A DNA stretch of 64,000 bases from Brevundimonas variabilis. GTDB taxonomy: Bacteria; Pseudomonadota; Alphaproteobacteria; Caulobacterales; Caulobacteraceae. Every line of letters starts with the position of its first letter. The first letter of the stretch is position 1. The stretch spans positions 1 to 64,000 of the forward strand of contig NZ_JACHOR010000005.1 of assembly GCF_014199945.1 (NCBI RefSeq), in the 5' to 3' direction. A model generated the notes under the pieces. That model saw nothing but the letters and a program-made list of their open reading frames with translations, was not told where the DNA came from and searched no databases. This document shows, piece by piece, positions 42,297 to 52,021 of this stretch. A program made the translations under genes and the position numbers.

Positions 42297-42899
42297 ATGG
42301 CCGCCTCCGCCGGACCCGAGATCGAGCGACTGATCGCGCTTCTGGCCAAGCTGCCGGGGCTGGGTCCACGTTCGGCCCGCCGCGCGGCGCTGACCCTGCT
42401 CAAGCGGCGTGAGCAGCTGCTGATCCCGCTGGCCGCCGCCATCCAGGAGACCGCCGACAAGGTGGTGTCCTGCTCGGTGTGCGGAGCACCGGACACGCGC
42501 GATCCCTGTTCGATCTGTGCTGATACCCACCGCGACAACGGCCTGATCTGTGTCGTCGAGGAGGCGGGGGCCCTGTGGGCCATGGAGCGATCAGGGGCCT
42601 TCCGGGGCAAATACCATGTGCTGGGCGGCCTGCTGTCGGCGCTGGATGGCGTCGGGCCCGAGGCGCTGCGGGTGGCTGAACTGGTTGGACGCTGCAGGGG
42701 CGGCGACGTCCGCGAGGTCGTGCTGGCCCTGCCCGCCACCGTCGATGGCCAGACCACGGCGCACTATCTGTCGGAGCGGCTTGCCGGATCGGGCGCCGAG
42801 ATCACCAGCCTGGCCCGGGGCGTACCCGTCGGTGGCGATCTGGACTGGCTGGACGACGGCACCATCGTCCAGGCCATGCGCGCCCGCCGCCCTGCCTGA
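42297..42899 (+). CDS. recR: Recombination mediator RecR
   Basis: A 200-residue DNA repair protein that works with RecF and RecO to load RecA. The helix-hairpin-helix is at the start (LAKLPGLGPRSARRAAL), the Cys4 zinc finger is SCSVCG followed by DPCSIC, and the Toprim domain includes ICVVEEAGALWAMERSG, YHVLGGLLSALDGVGP and the TVDGQTTAHYLSERL region. The ATG at 42297 follows the ybaB stop by 18 bases. Confidence 0.96.
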   Translation: MAASAGPEIERLIALLAKLPGLGPRSARRAALTLLKRREQLLIPLAAAIQETADKVVSCSVCGAPDTRDPCSICADTHRDNGLICVVEEAGALWAMERSGAFRGKYHVLGGLLSALDGVGPEALRVAELVGRCRGGDVREVVLALPATVDGQTTAHYLSERLAGSGAEITSLARGVPVGGDLDWLDDGTIVQAMRARRPA

Positions 42900-42911
42900 C
42901 TTGATCCGGAC

Positions 42912-43754
42912 CTAGCCCGCAGACCGTCGGCGGCCGCTGACAAAGACGTCCACCCGGCCATCGCCACGGACGCGGGCGATCCGGCTGGTCAGGCGCTGGG
43001 TCGTGTCGCCGACTGTCACGGTGGTGGTGACGCGGTAGTGGTCGGAGGTGAAACCGGTCCCCGGTGGCAGGGTCAGACCCAGAGTGCCCAGATCGGCCGG
43101 CAGGACAAAGCCCCGCTCCTGACGCTGCTGCACCAGATCGCGGGCCAGCGCCGGGTCACCGGCCAGAATGGCTAGCAACGGCTCGCCGACGGTGTTCAGG
43201 TTCAGCGTCGCCGCCTCGGGCAGGGCGATCATATAGGGCTCCATCCGGGCGATGTCGGCGCCCGAGACCCCCGCCGTTCTGAGCAGGCCGAAATCGGTCA
43301 GGGGCCCTGCCACCCGGACCACGGTCGCCACCCGGATCGCCGTCTCGGGAGCCAGGCCGATGGCCTCGCCGATGCGCTGGAAGGTCGCGATCGGGCCGCT
43401 GTCCCCGGACTTCATGGCATTGATGTTGAACCGCGACTGCTCGTCCTCGATGGCCAGCGAGAACCGCCCGCCGGGCACGTCGATCGCCTGCTGTCCGATG
43501 GCGGCCCAGGGCTCCGAAAGATTGTCCGTCCCGGCCGCCACCAGCGCGTCGCGCCTCAGGACGGTGACCGCCGAAAGCTCGCCCGCCCGCGCATAGGCTC
43601 CGGCCTGGGCGGCATCACGCAGCCGGGTGCCGCGCTGGACCTGGATGTCCTGGGCCACCACCATGACCAGTACCGCGACACTGGCCACGGCCAGGACCAG
43701 CAGGACGTTCAGCAGGATCATGCCCTCGCGGTCGCGGCGGATCCGGCGGCTCAT
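42912..43754 (-). CDS. gspK: Type II secretion minor pseudopilin GspK
   Basis: A 280-residue protein starting at 43754, where its ATG overlaps the gspJ stop (ATGA). The prepilin leader is MSRRIRRDREG followed by the hydrophobic helix MILLNVLLVLAVASVAVLVM, with processing expected after Gly11. Unlike other pseudopilins, GspK has no Glu at position 5 of the mature helix, which is the case here. The large inserted alpha-domain contains FNINAMKSG and the LLRTAGVSGADIARMEPYM helix-hairpin region. It caps the pseudopilus with GspI and GspJ. Confidence 0.9.
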   Translation of the reverse strand: MSRRIRRDREGMILLNVLLVLAVASVAVLVMVVAQDIQVQRGTRLRDAAQAGAYARAGELSAVTVLRRDALVAAGTDNLSEPWAAIGQQAIDVPGGRFSLAIEDEQSRFNINAMKSGDSGPIATFQRIGEAIGLAPETAIRVATVVRVAGPLTDFGLLRTAGVSGADIARMEPYMIALPEAATLNLNTVGEPLLAILAGDPALARDLVQQRQERGFVLPADLGTLGLTLPPGTGFTSDHYRVTTTVTVGDTTQRLTSRIARVRGDGRVDVFVSGRRRSAG

Positions 43755-44443
43755 GGCTGCAGGCCCTGCTGACCGGCATCCATCAGCGGGATCGAGGCGA
43801 CCCGCCGCAGCGTGGCTCCGGGCCGGCCGTCGAAGCCGGACAGGGTCAGGTCGAGGGCCACGGCGCTGACCCCGGCATTGGGGTCCATTACCGGCGTGGT
43901 GTTGACGATGATCCCGGCCCCTTGCGCGGCCACGGCCACCGGCTCGGTGATCTGGGGCCAGGCGTCCAGCCAGTCGCCGCGCCGACGGTGGAAGCTCCAG
44001 CGCACGCTCTCGACCCCGTCGATCAGCCGCTGCGTCCGCTCGCCCTGCGGCCCGGCCACGACCCGCACCAGCGTCTGGCCATCCAGTCCATACCGCACCA
44101 CGACCGGGGCCTCGGAAAGGTCGGCCTTGACCAGGCTCAGGTCGCTGCCCCCGCCCGCAAGCCCCCCGGTAATCTGGTCGAGGTCGGTCGAGACCACCAG
44201 CATGGCCCGCTGCACCTGGGACATCCGGGCCAGCCGCGTATCCGTCGCGCTCTGGGTCCTCAGGACGCCGTCCAGCAGGGTGAAGCCGGCCACTGCGATC
44301 AGGGCAAACAGGGCGAGGGCGATCATCACCTCGATCAGGGTGAAGCCCGGGCGTTGCCTGACGGCTGAGAAAGGCCCTTCCCCTGGAGGGGGAAGAGTTG
44401 GGATGGGGTGGAGGCACGGCCGTCCATGCCCGGACGCGTTCAC
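43751..44443 (-). CDS. gspJ: Type II secretion minor pseudopilin GspJ, start inside a repeat
   Basis: The mature pseudopilin is clear: RPG followed by FTLIEVMIALALFALIAVAG, Glu5 intact, then the beta-domain with VVSTDLDQITGG and VESVRWSFHRR. The start is uncertain. No ATG, GTG or TTG lies close to the leader. GTG at 44443 (AAGGGC upstream) gives a 33-residue leader and 230 residues; ATG at 44569 gives about 272. Both run through the inverted repeat at 44375-44528, whose Pro/Gly-rich translation (PTLPPPGEGP) is not family-like. I infer the repeat inserted at the gene's 5' end. Expression should be checked. It overlaps gspK. Confidence 0.75.
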   Translation of the reverse strand: MNASGHGRPCLHPIPTLPPPGEGPFSAVRQRPGFTLIEVMIALALFALIAVAGFTLLDGVLRTQSATDTRLARMSQVQRAMLVVSTDLDQITGGLAGGGSDLSLVKADLSEAPVVVRYGLDGQTLVRVVAGPQGERTQRLIDGVESVRWSFHRRRGDWLDAWPQITEPVAVAAQGAGIIVNTTPVMDPNAGVSAVALDLTLSGFDGRPGATLRRVASIPLMDAGQQGLQP

Positions 44444-44528
44444 CCGGTGCCCTTGACCGGGTGTCGACGCGTCACTCAAAAACCTTGCCTCCACCCCATC
44501 CCCGGCCCTTCCCCCTCCAGGGGAAGGG
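44375..44528. repeat. Long inverted repeat in the 5' region of gspJ
   Basis: The left arm (about 44375-44416) starts CCCTTCCCCTGGAGGGGGAAG and continues GGGATGGGGTGGAGGCA. The right arm (about 44486-44528) is its near-perfect complement, TGCCTCCACCCCATCCC through CCTCCAGGGGAAGGG. Between them CACCCGGT pairs with ACCGGGTG around GCCCTTG and is flanked by GACGCGT and ACGCGTC. The whole could form a hairpin of about 150 bases. Probably a mobile or amplified REP-type element. Confidence 0.85.
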
Positions 44529-44616
44529 AGAAGAGGAAAGTCCGGCTTCTTGCCTGCAGACAACTTCATCTCACTCACAGGCGTGCTAAGCGGGAGGCGA
44601 CCACGGAGGGCTCCCC

Positions 44617-45333
44617 ATGCTGCGCACCTGGAAGATCCGCGACGGAGACGGCGATCGCTCGGGCGGGGCATTTCAGTTCGAGCGCCTGGCGGTTCGGGTC
44701 ACTCGCTGGCGGGTGATCCTGGCCGGCGTGGCCGTCGGGGCCTTTGCGCTGTCGCTGGTGGCGACCCTGCCGGCCGAGGTGATCATGCCCGACGATCGCG
44801 ACGCCGTCGGCACCGTCTGGAACGGCGAGGCCAGCCTGCCGATGGGCTTTGCCGCCGGCTGGTCTGTCCAGCCCCTGCAGTCCATCGCCAGAGTCGGGCT
44901 CGCCAGCCGCATAAGCGTGCTGGGCCCTGACACGGCCATTGACGGGCAGGCCGTGCTGCGACCCGGACAGGTGCGGCTGAACGATCTCGACGGGGTCGGC
45001 TCGGCGAGGCTTCTCTCGGCGGTGGCCGCCGACCTGCCGTTCGTCTGCGATGGCGACATGCGGGTGGCGGTCGGGGAACTGGCCCTGAAGGGCTCCCCGG
45101 CGGGCGAGGGCGGATTCCGCACCGGGCCAGGGAACTGCCAGCCGCGCGCCGGCGGGGCCGCGACACCCGTCCCGGCGCTGGCCGGCAGCCTTACCGCCGA
45201 CGCGGCCGCGACGACCCTGACCCTGACGCGCGACGGCTCGGGCGAGGCGCTGGCCCGGGTGCGCATCACCCCGGCCGGCGAGACCGAACTGGCGGTAGAG
45301 CCCGCAGGCATGGGCGTGATCCCGCTGGGGTAA
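44617..45333 (+). CDS. gspN: Type II secretion system protein N
   Basis: A 238-residue bitopic inner-membrane protein. One membrane segment (about residues 31-52, VTRWRVILAGVAVGAFALSL) is followed by a periplasmic domain with the GspN-like AVGTVWNGEASLPMGFAAGW stretch and weakly conserved beta-strands. GspN accompanies GspC-L-M in the inner-membrane platform of many alphaproteobacterial T2SS, but is not universal. CGGAGGG precedes the ATG. It is the only forward gene in this half of the cluster, divergent from gspJK and convergent with gspF. Confidence 0.82.
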   Translation: MLRTWKIRDGDGDRSGGAFQFERLAVRVTRWRVILAGVAVGAFALSLVATLPAEVIMPDDRDAVGTVWNGEASLPMGFAAGWSVQPLQSIARVGLASRISVLGPDTAIDGQAVLRPGQVRLNDLDGVGSARLLSAVAADLPFVCDGDMRVAVGELALKGSPAGEGGFRTGPGNCQPRAGGAATPVPALAGSLTADAAATTLTLTRDGSGEALARVRITPAGETELAVEPAGMGVIPLG

Positions 45334-45364
45334 CGCTCTCTAGCAGCCGGGGGGCGGCTCCGGC

Positions 45365-46587
45365 TCACAACCCCGCCAGATTGTTCAGGTTGACGATCGG
45401 CAGCAGGATCGACAGCACCATCAGCAGCACGACCCCGCCCATGACCAGCAGCACGCCCGGCTCGACCAGAGCCACCAGGGCGGCGACCAGCGATTCCAGC
45501 TCCTGTTCCAGATCGATCGCGGCGCGCTCCAGTCCCTGACCCAGTTTGCCGGACTGTTCGCCCGAGGCGACGATGGCCAGCAGCAGGGGCGGGAAGACAT
45601 CGGCCTCGGCCATGGCGTTCCTCAGGGATGCCCCCTCGCGGACCCGGGCCGCCACCCGCATGGCCCGCTCGCGCGCAAACCGGTTGGGCGTCACCGCCGC
45701 CGAGGCCTGCAGTGCCTCGACCAGAGGCACGTCCGACCGCACCAGGGTGGCCAGGCTGCCGGCGAACCGCGCGGCGTTCAGATGCCGCGTGAACCCCTTG
45801 AACGGCGGCGTCTCGATCAGGAATTTCGCGAACCGGCGACTGTTGTCCGGCACCGCCAGCCAGCGGTTCCAGCCGATCCCGATCAGCACGGACCCGATCA
45901 CGACATAGACGCCAAAGCTCTGCACGAAGCCGGACAGAGCGATCAGGGCCCGGGTCAGGAAGGGCAGTTCGGCCCCGCGCGACACGAACACCTTCACGAT
46001 GTCCGGCACAACATAGACCATGAGCAGGGCGATCATCAGAAGCGACACCACGGCCAGCAGGGCCGGGTAGAGCAGGGCCAGCTGGATCTTGCGCCGGGCC
46101 TTCTCCTGGTTGCCGACGAACTCGGTCAGATGGGCCAGAACGTCGGACAGCTTGCCCGACTGTTCCCCCGCCGCGATCGAGGCGCGATAGAATTCCGGAA
46201 AGACCTTCGGATGCCGGGCCAGGGCGGCGGCGAAACTGCGGCCTTCCAGGATGGCGGAACGGACGTCGATCAGCACCGTCCCGACCGGCTGGCCATCCAT
46301 CTGGGCCGCTACGATCCGCAGGGCCTCCTCGATCCGGATGTCCGAGCCGATCAGGGTCGAAAGCTGGCGTGTCACGGCCGACAGGGTCTTGGAGCTGACG
46401 CCGCGGCGGAAGATGACAATACCCTTCGACAGGTCCGTCTTCGGGCGCTCGCTGGCCAGGGCGACCTTCGTCGGCAGCAGACCCCTGTCGCGCACCATCT
46501 GCCGCGCCCCGACGTCGCCGCCCGCCTCCAGCGTGCCGGTATGGACCCGTCCGTCGCCGTCAACGGCCGAATAGCGGAACACCGGCA

Positions 46588-46588
<1 letters not shown>
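45365..46588 (-). CDS. gspF: Type II secretion platform protein GspF
   Basis: A 407-residue polytopic inner-membrane protein. Two similar GspF domains carry the RQLSTLIGSDIRIEEALRIVA and FAGSLATLVRSDVPLVEALQ motifs, three membrane segments are visible (about 170-190, 210-240, 375-400), and the SIAAGEQSGKLSDVLAHL and VASGEQSGKLGQGLERAA motifs are hallmarks. It links GspE to the pseudopilus. The start overlaps the gspE stop by one base (TGATG). Confidence 0.95.
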
Positions 46589-48092
<1,504 letters not shown>

Positions 48093-48096
<4 letters not shown>

Positions 48097-48587
48097 GAGC
48101 GCGTCACCGTCATCGTGGCATCGACCGTACCCTCGGCCGCAGCCCGGGTCATGCGCAAATCGCCGATAATCAGGCCTGAGCCTTCCAGCGAGGCCAGCCA
48201 GGGGATGACACTGTCATATCGCGCCCCGGCCAGGGACACGACGACCCCGTCTCCCTCGACCACGATTCCGGTCGGCGTGACCCCGAAGGGAGCCGACTGG
48301 ATGACGATCACGCTTTCCAGCGGCCCGTCCGGCAGGACCATGCCGGGCGCAAGGGGCCCCGCATTTGCGACCCGCGTCTTGATCGATTCATAGGCGGCGA
48401 TCCGGGCGATCGAGGCTTCGCGCACGCCCAGCAAGGGCCTCAGGATCGCGAACCAGAACAGGGTCAGGATCAGAAATCCGCCGAAAAACGCGATCAGCAC
48501 CTGTTCGCGCCGGGACCGCTCACGCGTCCAGGCGACGGCGGCGGCCATGGCCGGGCTGGCCGTCGCCAGGGTCAGGGGCCGCCTCAC
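48093..48587 (-). CDS. gspM: Type II secretion system protein M
   Basis: A 164-residue bitopic protein. GTG at 48587 overlaps the gspL stop (GTGA). A short basic cytoplasmic start (TRERSRREQ) leads to one membrane helix (LIAFFGGFLILTLFWFAIL, about 31-49), then a periplasmic ferredoxin-like domain with LVSLAGARYDSVIPWLASLE-type elements typical of GspM. It pairs with GspL in the inner-membrane platform. Confidence 0.85.
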
Positions 48588-49714
48588 TGGGCTGCTCCGA
48601 TCCGGATGGCTGCGCTCAGTCCGCTGGTGGCCACACCCTGTTCGGCTCCGGCGGGTTCGCCCGAGGCCGTCAGCCCTGCGGTGTTCAGTGCCGCGACCGC
48701 CCGATCCAGCGTTGCGGCATCGGGAACATTGACCCCCAGTGACAGGTCGCCGGCCTCGCTGTAGTCCACCTGGGTGAAGGCGATCTGGCCTGCGGATGGC
48801 AGGGCACCCGAGGCTTCGGCCATCAGGCGTGTAAAGGGTTTTGCCCCTCCACCGCCCTGCGGCAGGGCCCGATCTGCCGCAGCAATCAGATCCTCGCCAG
48901 GGGCCAGATTGGGGGCGACCTGCAGCAACAGTGCCCGTGCCTCGGCCTCACGCGTCTCGGCCATGCGGTGCAGGGCAAAGGCATCGGCCGCCAGAATGCC
49001 AACGTGGGCCAGCAGCCCTATCCCGGCGATCATGGCGACCGACTTCAAGGCATCGGGAGCCCCGGCCCGCACCGGCGCGTAGGCGCCCTGACGCAGGTCG
49101 AGCGGAGCCAGCACGACGACCGGTTCACTGACCGAGCCCAGCAGGACAGACGCGTCCTCGACTCCTGCGATCATCGTGTCGGGAAGGTCGCCACCCAGCA
49201 GGGCCAGCCGCGGCTGGCCGGCCGCGCTCCAGGCCGTGGGCAGGTCCCGTACGGGCAGGGCGAACCCCGTCCCCTGATCGGTGCGCACCAGAGCCCGGCC
49301 GCTGTCGACCCTCACGCTCCAGGCTCCGGTGACCGGCATGGACAGGCTGAGGGCGTCAGGCAAAATCACGGCAGGGTCCAGATCGGCGGTGGCCAGGATG
49401 GCCAGCCACCCCCGCATCCGGCTGTGCTGGACGACGCCGGCCAGATGCCGGCGCGGGGCGATTTCCTGACCCAGCGCACAGTGCAACGCGGCCAGCGGTT
49501 CGGCCACGGCATCCTCGATCGCAAAAGGCAGGGCCATCTCGCGCTGCCGTCGCGTGGCGAAGGGCAGATCGACAGCCAGAGTCAGGACGTCCTCGGAAGG
49601 AACAAGAACGGTCGTCGGGCCCGACCATGTCCGGTCGATCGCAATAATTCTGTCATCGACAATGCGCCATAAGCCGCGGCTGGGCAGGTTCGATCTGGCG
49701 GGTCGACCGAGCAT
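48584..49714 (-). CDS. gspL: Type II secretion system protein L
   Basis: A 376-residue bitopic protein; the ATG at 49714 is preferred to a GTG at 49723. The N-terminal cytoplasmic domain has VLVPSEDVLTLAVDLPFATRRQREMALPF, the GspL actin-like fold that recruits GspE. A membrane segment (about 220-240, LKSVAMIAGIGLLAHVGILA) precedes the periplasmic ferredoxin-like part that pairs with GspM. The first gene of the reverse operon, divergent from gspG with about 85 bases between starts. Confidence 0.88.
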   Translation of the reverse strand: MLGRPARSNLPSRGLWRIVDDRIIAIDRTWSGPTTVLVPSEDVLTLAVDLPFATRRQREMALPFAIEDAVAEPLAALHCALGQEIAPRRHLAGVVQHSRMRGWLAILATADLDPAVILPDALSLSMPVTGAWSVRVDSGRALVRTDQGTGFALPVRDLPTAWSAAGQPRLALLGGDLPDTMIAGVEDASVLLGSVSEPVVVLAPLDLRQGAYAPVRAGAPDALKSVAMIAGIGLLAHVGILAADAFALHRMAETREAEARALLLQVAPNLAPGEDLIAAADRALPQGGGGAKPFTRLMAEASGALPSAGQIAFTQVDYSEAGDLSLGVNVPDAATLDRAVAALNTAGLTASGEPAGAEQGVATSGLSAAIRIGAAQ

Positions 49715-49798
49715 GGAGCGCACTCAGAAATGGCGTGGTCGCGGGGGACGTCCCGGTCTATAGCAGCGAAAATCGACCTGTCGCCAGTGTATGAATCC

Positions 49799-50272
49799 AT
49801 GAGCAAAACTGTCATGAAAACTTCGCTCTACCGTAAGGCGGCACGCAATATTGATCGGTCGACGCGTGCCGGTCTTACCCTGGTCGAGATGATCGTCGTC
49901 CTGGCCATCATCGCGCTGGTCGCTGTCCTGATCGTGCCCAATGTGATCGGGCGGCCGGACGAGGCGCGGGTGACCGTGGCCAAGACCGATCTCAAGACCA
50001 TTGCCTCGGCCCTGCGCATCTATCGCCTGGACAACGGCGACTATCCGACGACGGCCCAGGGGCTGGAGGCGCTGGTCGAAAGGCCGACCTCGCCCCCGGA
50101 GCCGCGTGCCTGGGCGACCGACGGTTATCTGCCGGAAGTTCCGGTCGATCCGTGGGACAATGCCTATGTCTATCGCAACGAAGGCGGACGGTTCAGCCTG
50201 CTGTCCTTCGGCAAGGACGGCAAGGAGGGCGGCGAGGGTCTCGACGCCGACCTGACGGACCGCACCCGCTGA
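49799..50272 (+). CDS. gspG: Type II secretion major pseudopilin GspG
   Basis: A 157-residue prepilin from ATG 49799 (ATG 49814 is an alternative; ribosome site weak in both). The leader ends in RSTRAG, followed by the mature helix LTLVEMIVVLAIIALVAVLI with Glu5. The family-defining YPTTAQGLEALVE region and the calcium loop near the C-terminus follow. GspG forms the pseudopilus shaft. It should be processed by a GspO peptidase, not encoded here. Its stop overlaps the gspH start by one base. Confidence 0.95.
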   Translation: MSKTVMKTSLYRKAARNIDRSTRAGLTLVEMIVVLAIIALVAVLIVPNVIGRPDEARVTVAKTDLKTIASALRIYRLDNGDYPTTAQGLEALVERPTSPPEPRAWATDGYLPEVPVDPWDNAYVYRNEGGRFSLLSFGKDGKEGGEGLDADLTDRTR

Positions 50273-50754
50273 TGATCCACCCCGCCCGCCTTCGCCGCGC
50301 CGGCATGACCCTGGTCGAGATCCTGGTGGTGCTGGCCATTGTCGGGGTGATGGCGGGTGTCGTGGTGCTCGGCGTCGGGGTCGGTGACCGGGGTGTGGGG
50401 GTCGAGAGCGAGGCCAACCGTCTGGCCGACCGGCTCCGTCTCGCTGCCGACGATGTCCTGGTGACCCGCCGTCCGCTGGCCATCGCCTTCGACGACGAAG
50501 GCTATGTCTTCGTGCGCGGGGACGGTGGCACGGTTTCGGCGGCGGATGCCGTGGAGCCGCTGCGGGAGCGCCACGTTCTGCCGGACGGCGTCCGGATGGT
50601 CGGCCTTGGCGTATCGTCACCGATGGCGATCGATCCAGACGGTGCCGGCGCGACCGCCGGATTTGGCTTCGCCAAGGGTGACACCCGCTGGCGGGTGGAC
50701 TTCGACGGCCTGAATGCCGTGGTTTCCCCGGTCCGCGAGCCGGTGGCATCATGA
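50272..50754 (+). CDS. gspH: Type II secretion minor pseudopilin GspH
   Basis: A 160-residue prepilin; start at 50272, sharing a base with the gspG stop. The short leader MIHPARLRRAG is followed by MTLVEILVVLAIVGVMAGVVVL with Glu5 and then a beta-domain beginning ESEANRLADRLRLAADDVLVT. Forms part of the pseudopilus tip-to-shaft junction. It overlaps gspI by ATGA. Confidence 0.92.
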   Translation: MIHPARLRRAGMTLVEILVVLAIVGVMAGVVVLGVGVGDRGVGVESEANRLADRLRLAADDVLVTRRPLAIAFDDEGYVFVRGDGGTVSAADAVEPLRERHVLPDGVRMVGLGVSSPMAIDPDGAGATAGFGFAKGDTRWRVDFDGLNAVVSPVREPVAS

Positions 50755-51122
50755 GCCAGCGCGACGGCTATTCCTTGATGGAGGCCATGGTGGCCCTGTT
50801 CATCCTGGCGGTCGCGACCGTCGGCCTGACCCGCGCGACCCAGACCCATATCGATGGCGTCCGGGGTCTGGAGCAGCGGGTGATCGCCCAGTGGGTGGCG
50901 GAAAACCGGCTCGTCGAACTGAATCTCGAAGGCGCTGCGGCGCAGCCTGCCCGGTCCACCGTGCGGATGATGGACCGGGACTGGGCGGTCGATGTCGCGA
51001 CCCGGGCCACAGACGACCCCGACCTTCTGGCCGTCGATGTGGCCGTGGCCGAGGCCGGTACGACCGGAGCGACGGTCCGCCTGTCCGGCTTCGTCGATCG
51101 TCTGGCAGGGGCCTCGACATGA
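50751..51122 (+). CDS. gspI: Type II secretion minor pseudopilin GspI
   Basis: A 123-residue prepilin with a very short leader, MSQRDG, followed by YSLMEAMVALFILAVATVGL with Glu5. The mature start lacks the usual Phe but is otherwise standard. The WVAENRLVELNLE segment and the RDWAVDVATRATDD strand match GspI. Normally gspJ would follow; here gspC does, and gspJ lies 6-7 kb away on the other strand. Confidence 0.92.
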   Translation: MSQRDGYSLMEAMVALFILAVATVGLTRATQTHIDGVRGLEQRVIAQWVAENRLVELNLEGAAAQPARSTVRMMDRDWAVDVATRATDDPDLLAVDVAVAEAGTTGATVRLSGFVDRLAGAST

Positions 51123-52012
51123 CGCCGGAACGGGCCGGAGACCTGGCGGTTCGCGCCGCAGGACTGATCGTCGTGATCAGCGTGGCCTTCGCCCTGGCCG
51201 GCCTGACCTGGCGGCTGGTCGGCTGGGACGACGGGCGTGACCAGGTCGCGGTCGCCGATGCCCTGCCGCCGCTCGGGGCCAGCGGGGGCCCCGATCCCGA
51301 TGTTGCGCGCATCGTCGGACTGGCCCCCTTTGGTGGCGGAGCCGGTGGCTCGGGCCTGCCCGCCTCGACCCTGGGTCTGATGCTGAAGGGCATCTTGCTG
51401 GCCTATCCGGCCGAGGCCTCTTCGGCCCTGATCGCCACCGCCGACGGTGTGTCCGTTGCCTATGGTGTGGGGGCTACGGTCGCGGGCAATGCCGTGATCG
51501 AAGCCATCGAGGTCGACCGGGTCATCCTGAAGGTCGGCGACCGTCGCGAAGTCCTGGGCTTCCCCGAGCCGGTCGCCGGGCCGGCTCCGGATCCGGCCGC
51601 ACCGGCTCCTGGCGCGGGGATCACGATCACCAGCCCCGCCCAGCCTGCGGCCCCCGCCCCGAATCCCCAGGCCGCTGCAGCCCTTGCGTCGGCCTCTCCG
51701 ATCGCCACGGCAGCTGCGGCCCAGCAGGCGGCCCGCCCGGCCCAGCCTGCCGCGCCGCCCCCTGCTCCGTCTGCCGCCTCTCTCGGGGTCGAGGCGACGG
51801 CATCCGGCTACCGGATCGGCCCCAATCCCTCGCCGGAGTTGCGCCGGTTCGGCCTGCAGCCGGGCGATGTGATCGAGACGCTGAACGGCCAGGCCGTCGG
51901 CAGCGTCGCCTCCGATCGTCAGCTTTTCGAGCGTGCCGTCCAGTCGGGCGGGGCGCGGGTCGAGGTGGTCCGCGACGGCCGCCGCCTGACCCTCACCTTT
52001 CCCCTTCGCTAG
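51119..52012 (+). CDS. gspC: Type II secretion system protein C
   Basis: A 297-residue bitopic protein starting at 51119, overlapping the gspI stop. One membrane helix (about residues 12-32, AAGLIVVISVAFALAGLTW). The HR domain (about 60-145) includes LMLKGILLAYPAEASSALIA and VGATVAGNAVIEAIEVDRVIL, which would contact the secretin N-domain. An Ala/Pro-rich linker (about 150-220) leads to a C-terminal PDZ domain (YRIGPNPSPELRRFGLQPGD through VRDGRRLTLTFPL). Links the inner platform to GspD. Confidence 0.92.
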   Translation: MTPERAGDLAVRAAGLIVVISVAFALAGLTWRLVGWDDGRDQVAVADALPPLGASGGPDPDVARIVGLAPFGGGAGGSGLPASTLGLMLKGILLAYPAEASSALIATADGVSVAYGVGATVAGNAVIEAIEVDRVILKVGDRREVLGFPEPVAGPAPDPAAPAPGAGITITSPAQPAAPAPNPQAAAALASASPIATAAAAQQAARPAQPAAPPPAPSAASLGVEATASGYRIGPNPSPELRRFGLQPGDVIETLNGQAVGSVASDRQLFERAVQSGGARVEVVRDGRRLTLTFPLR

Positions 52013-52021
52013 GAGCCCGGC

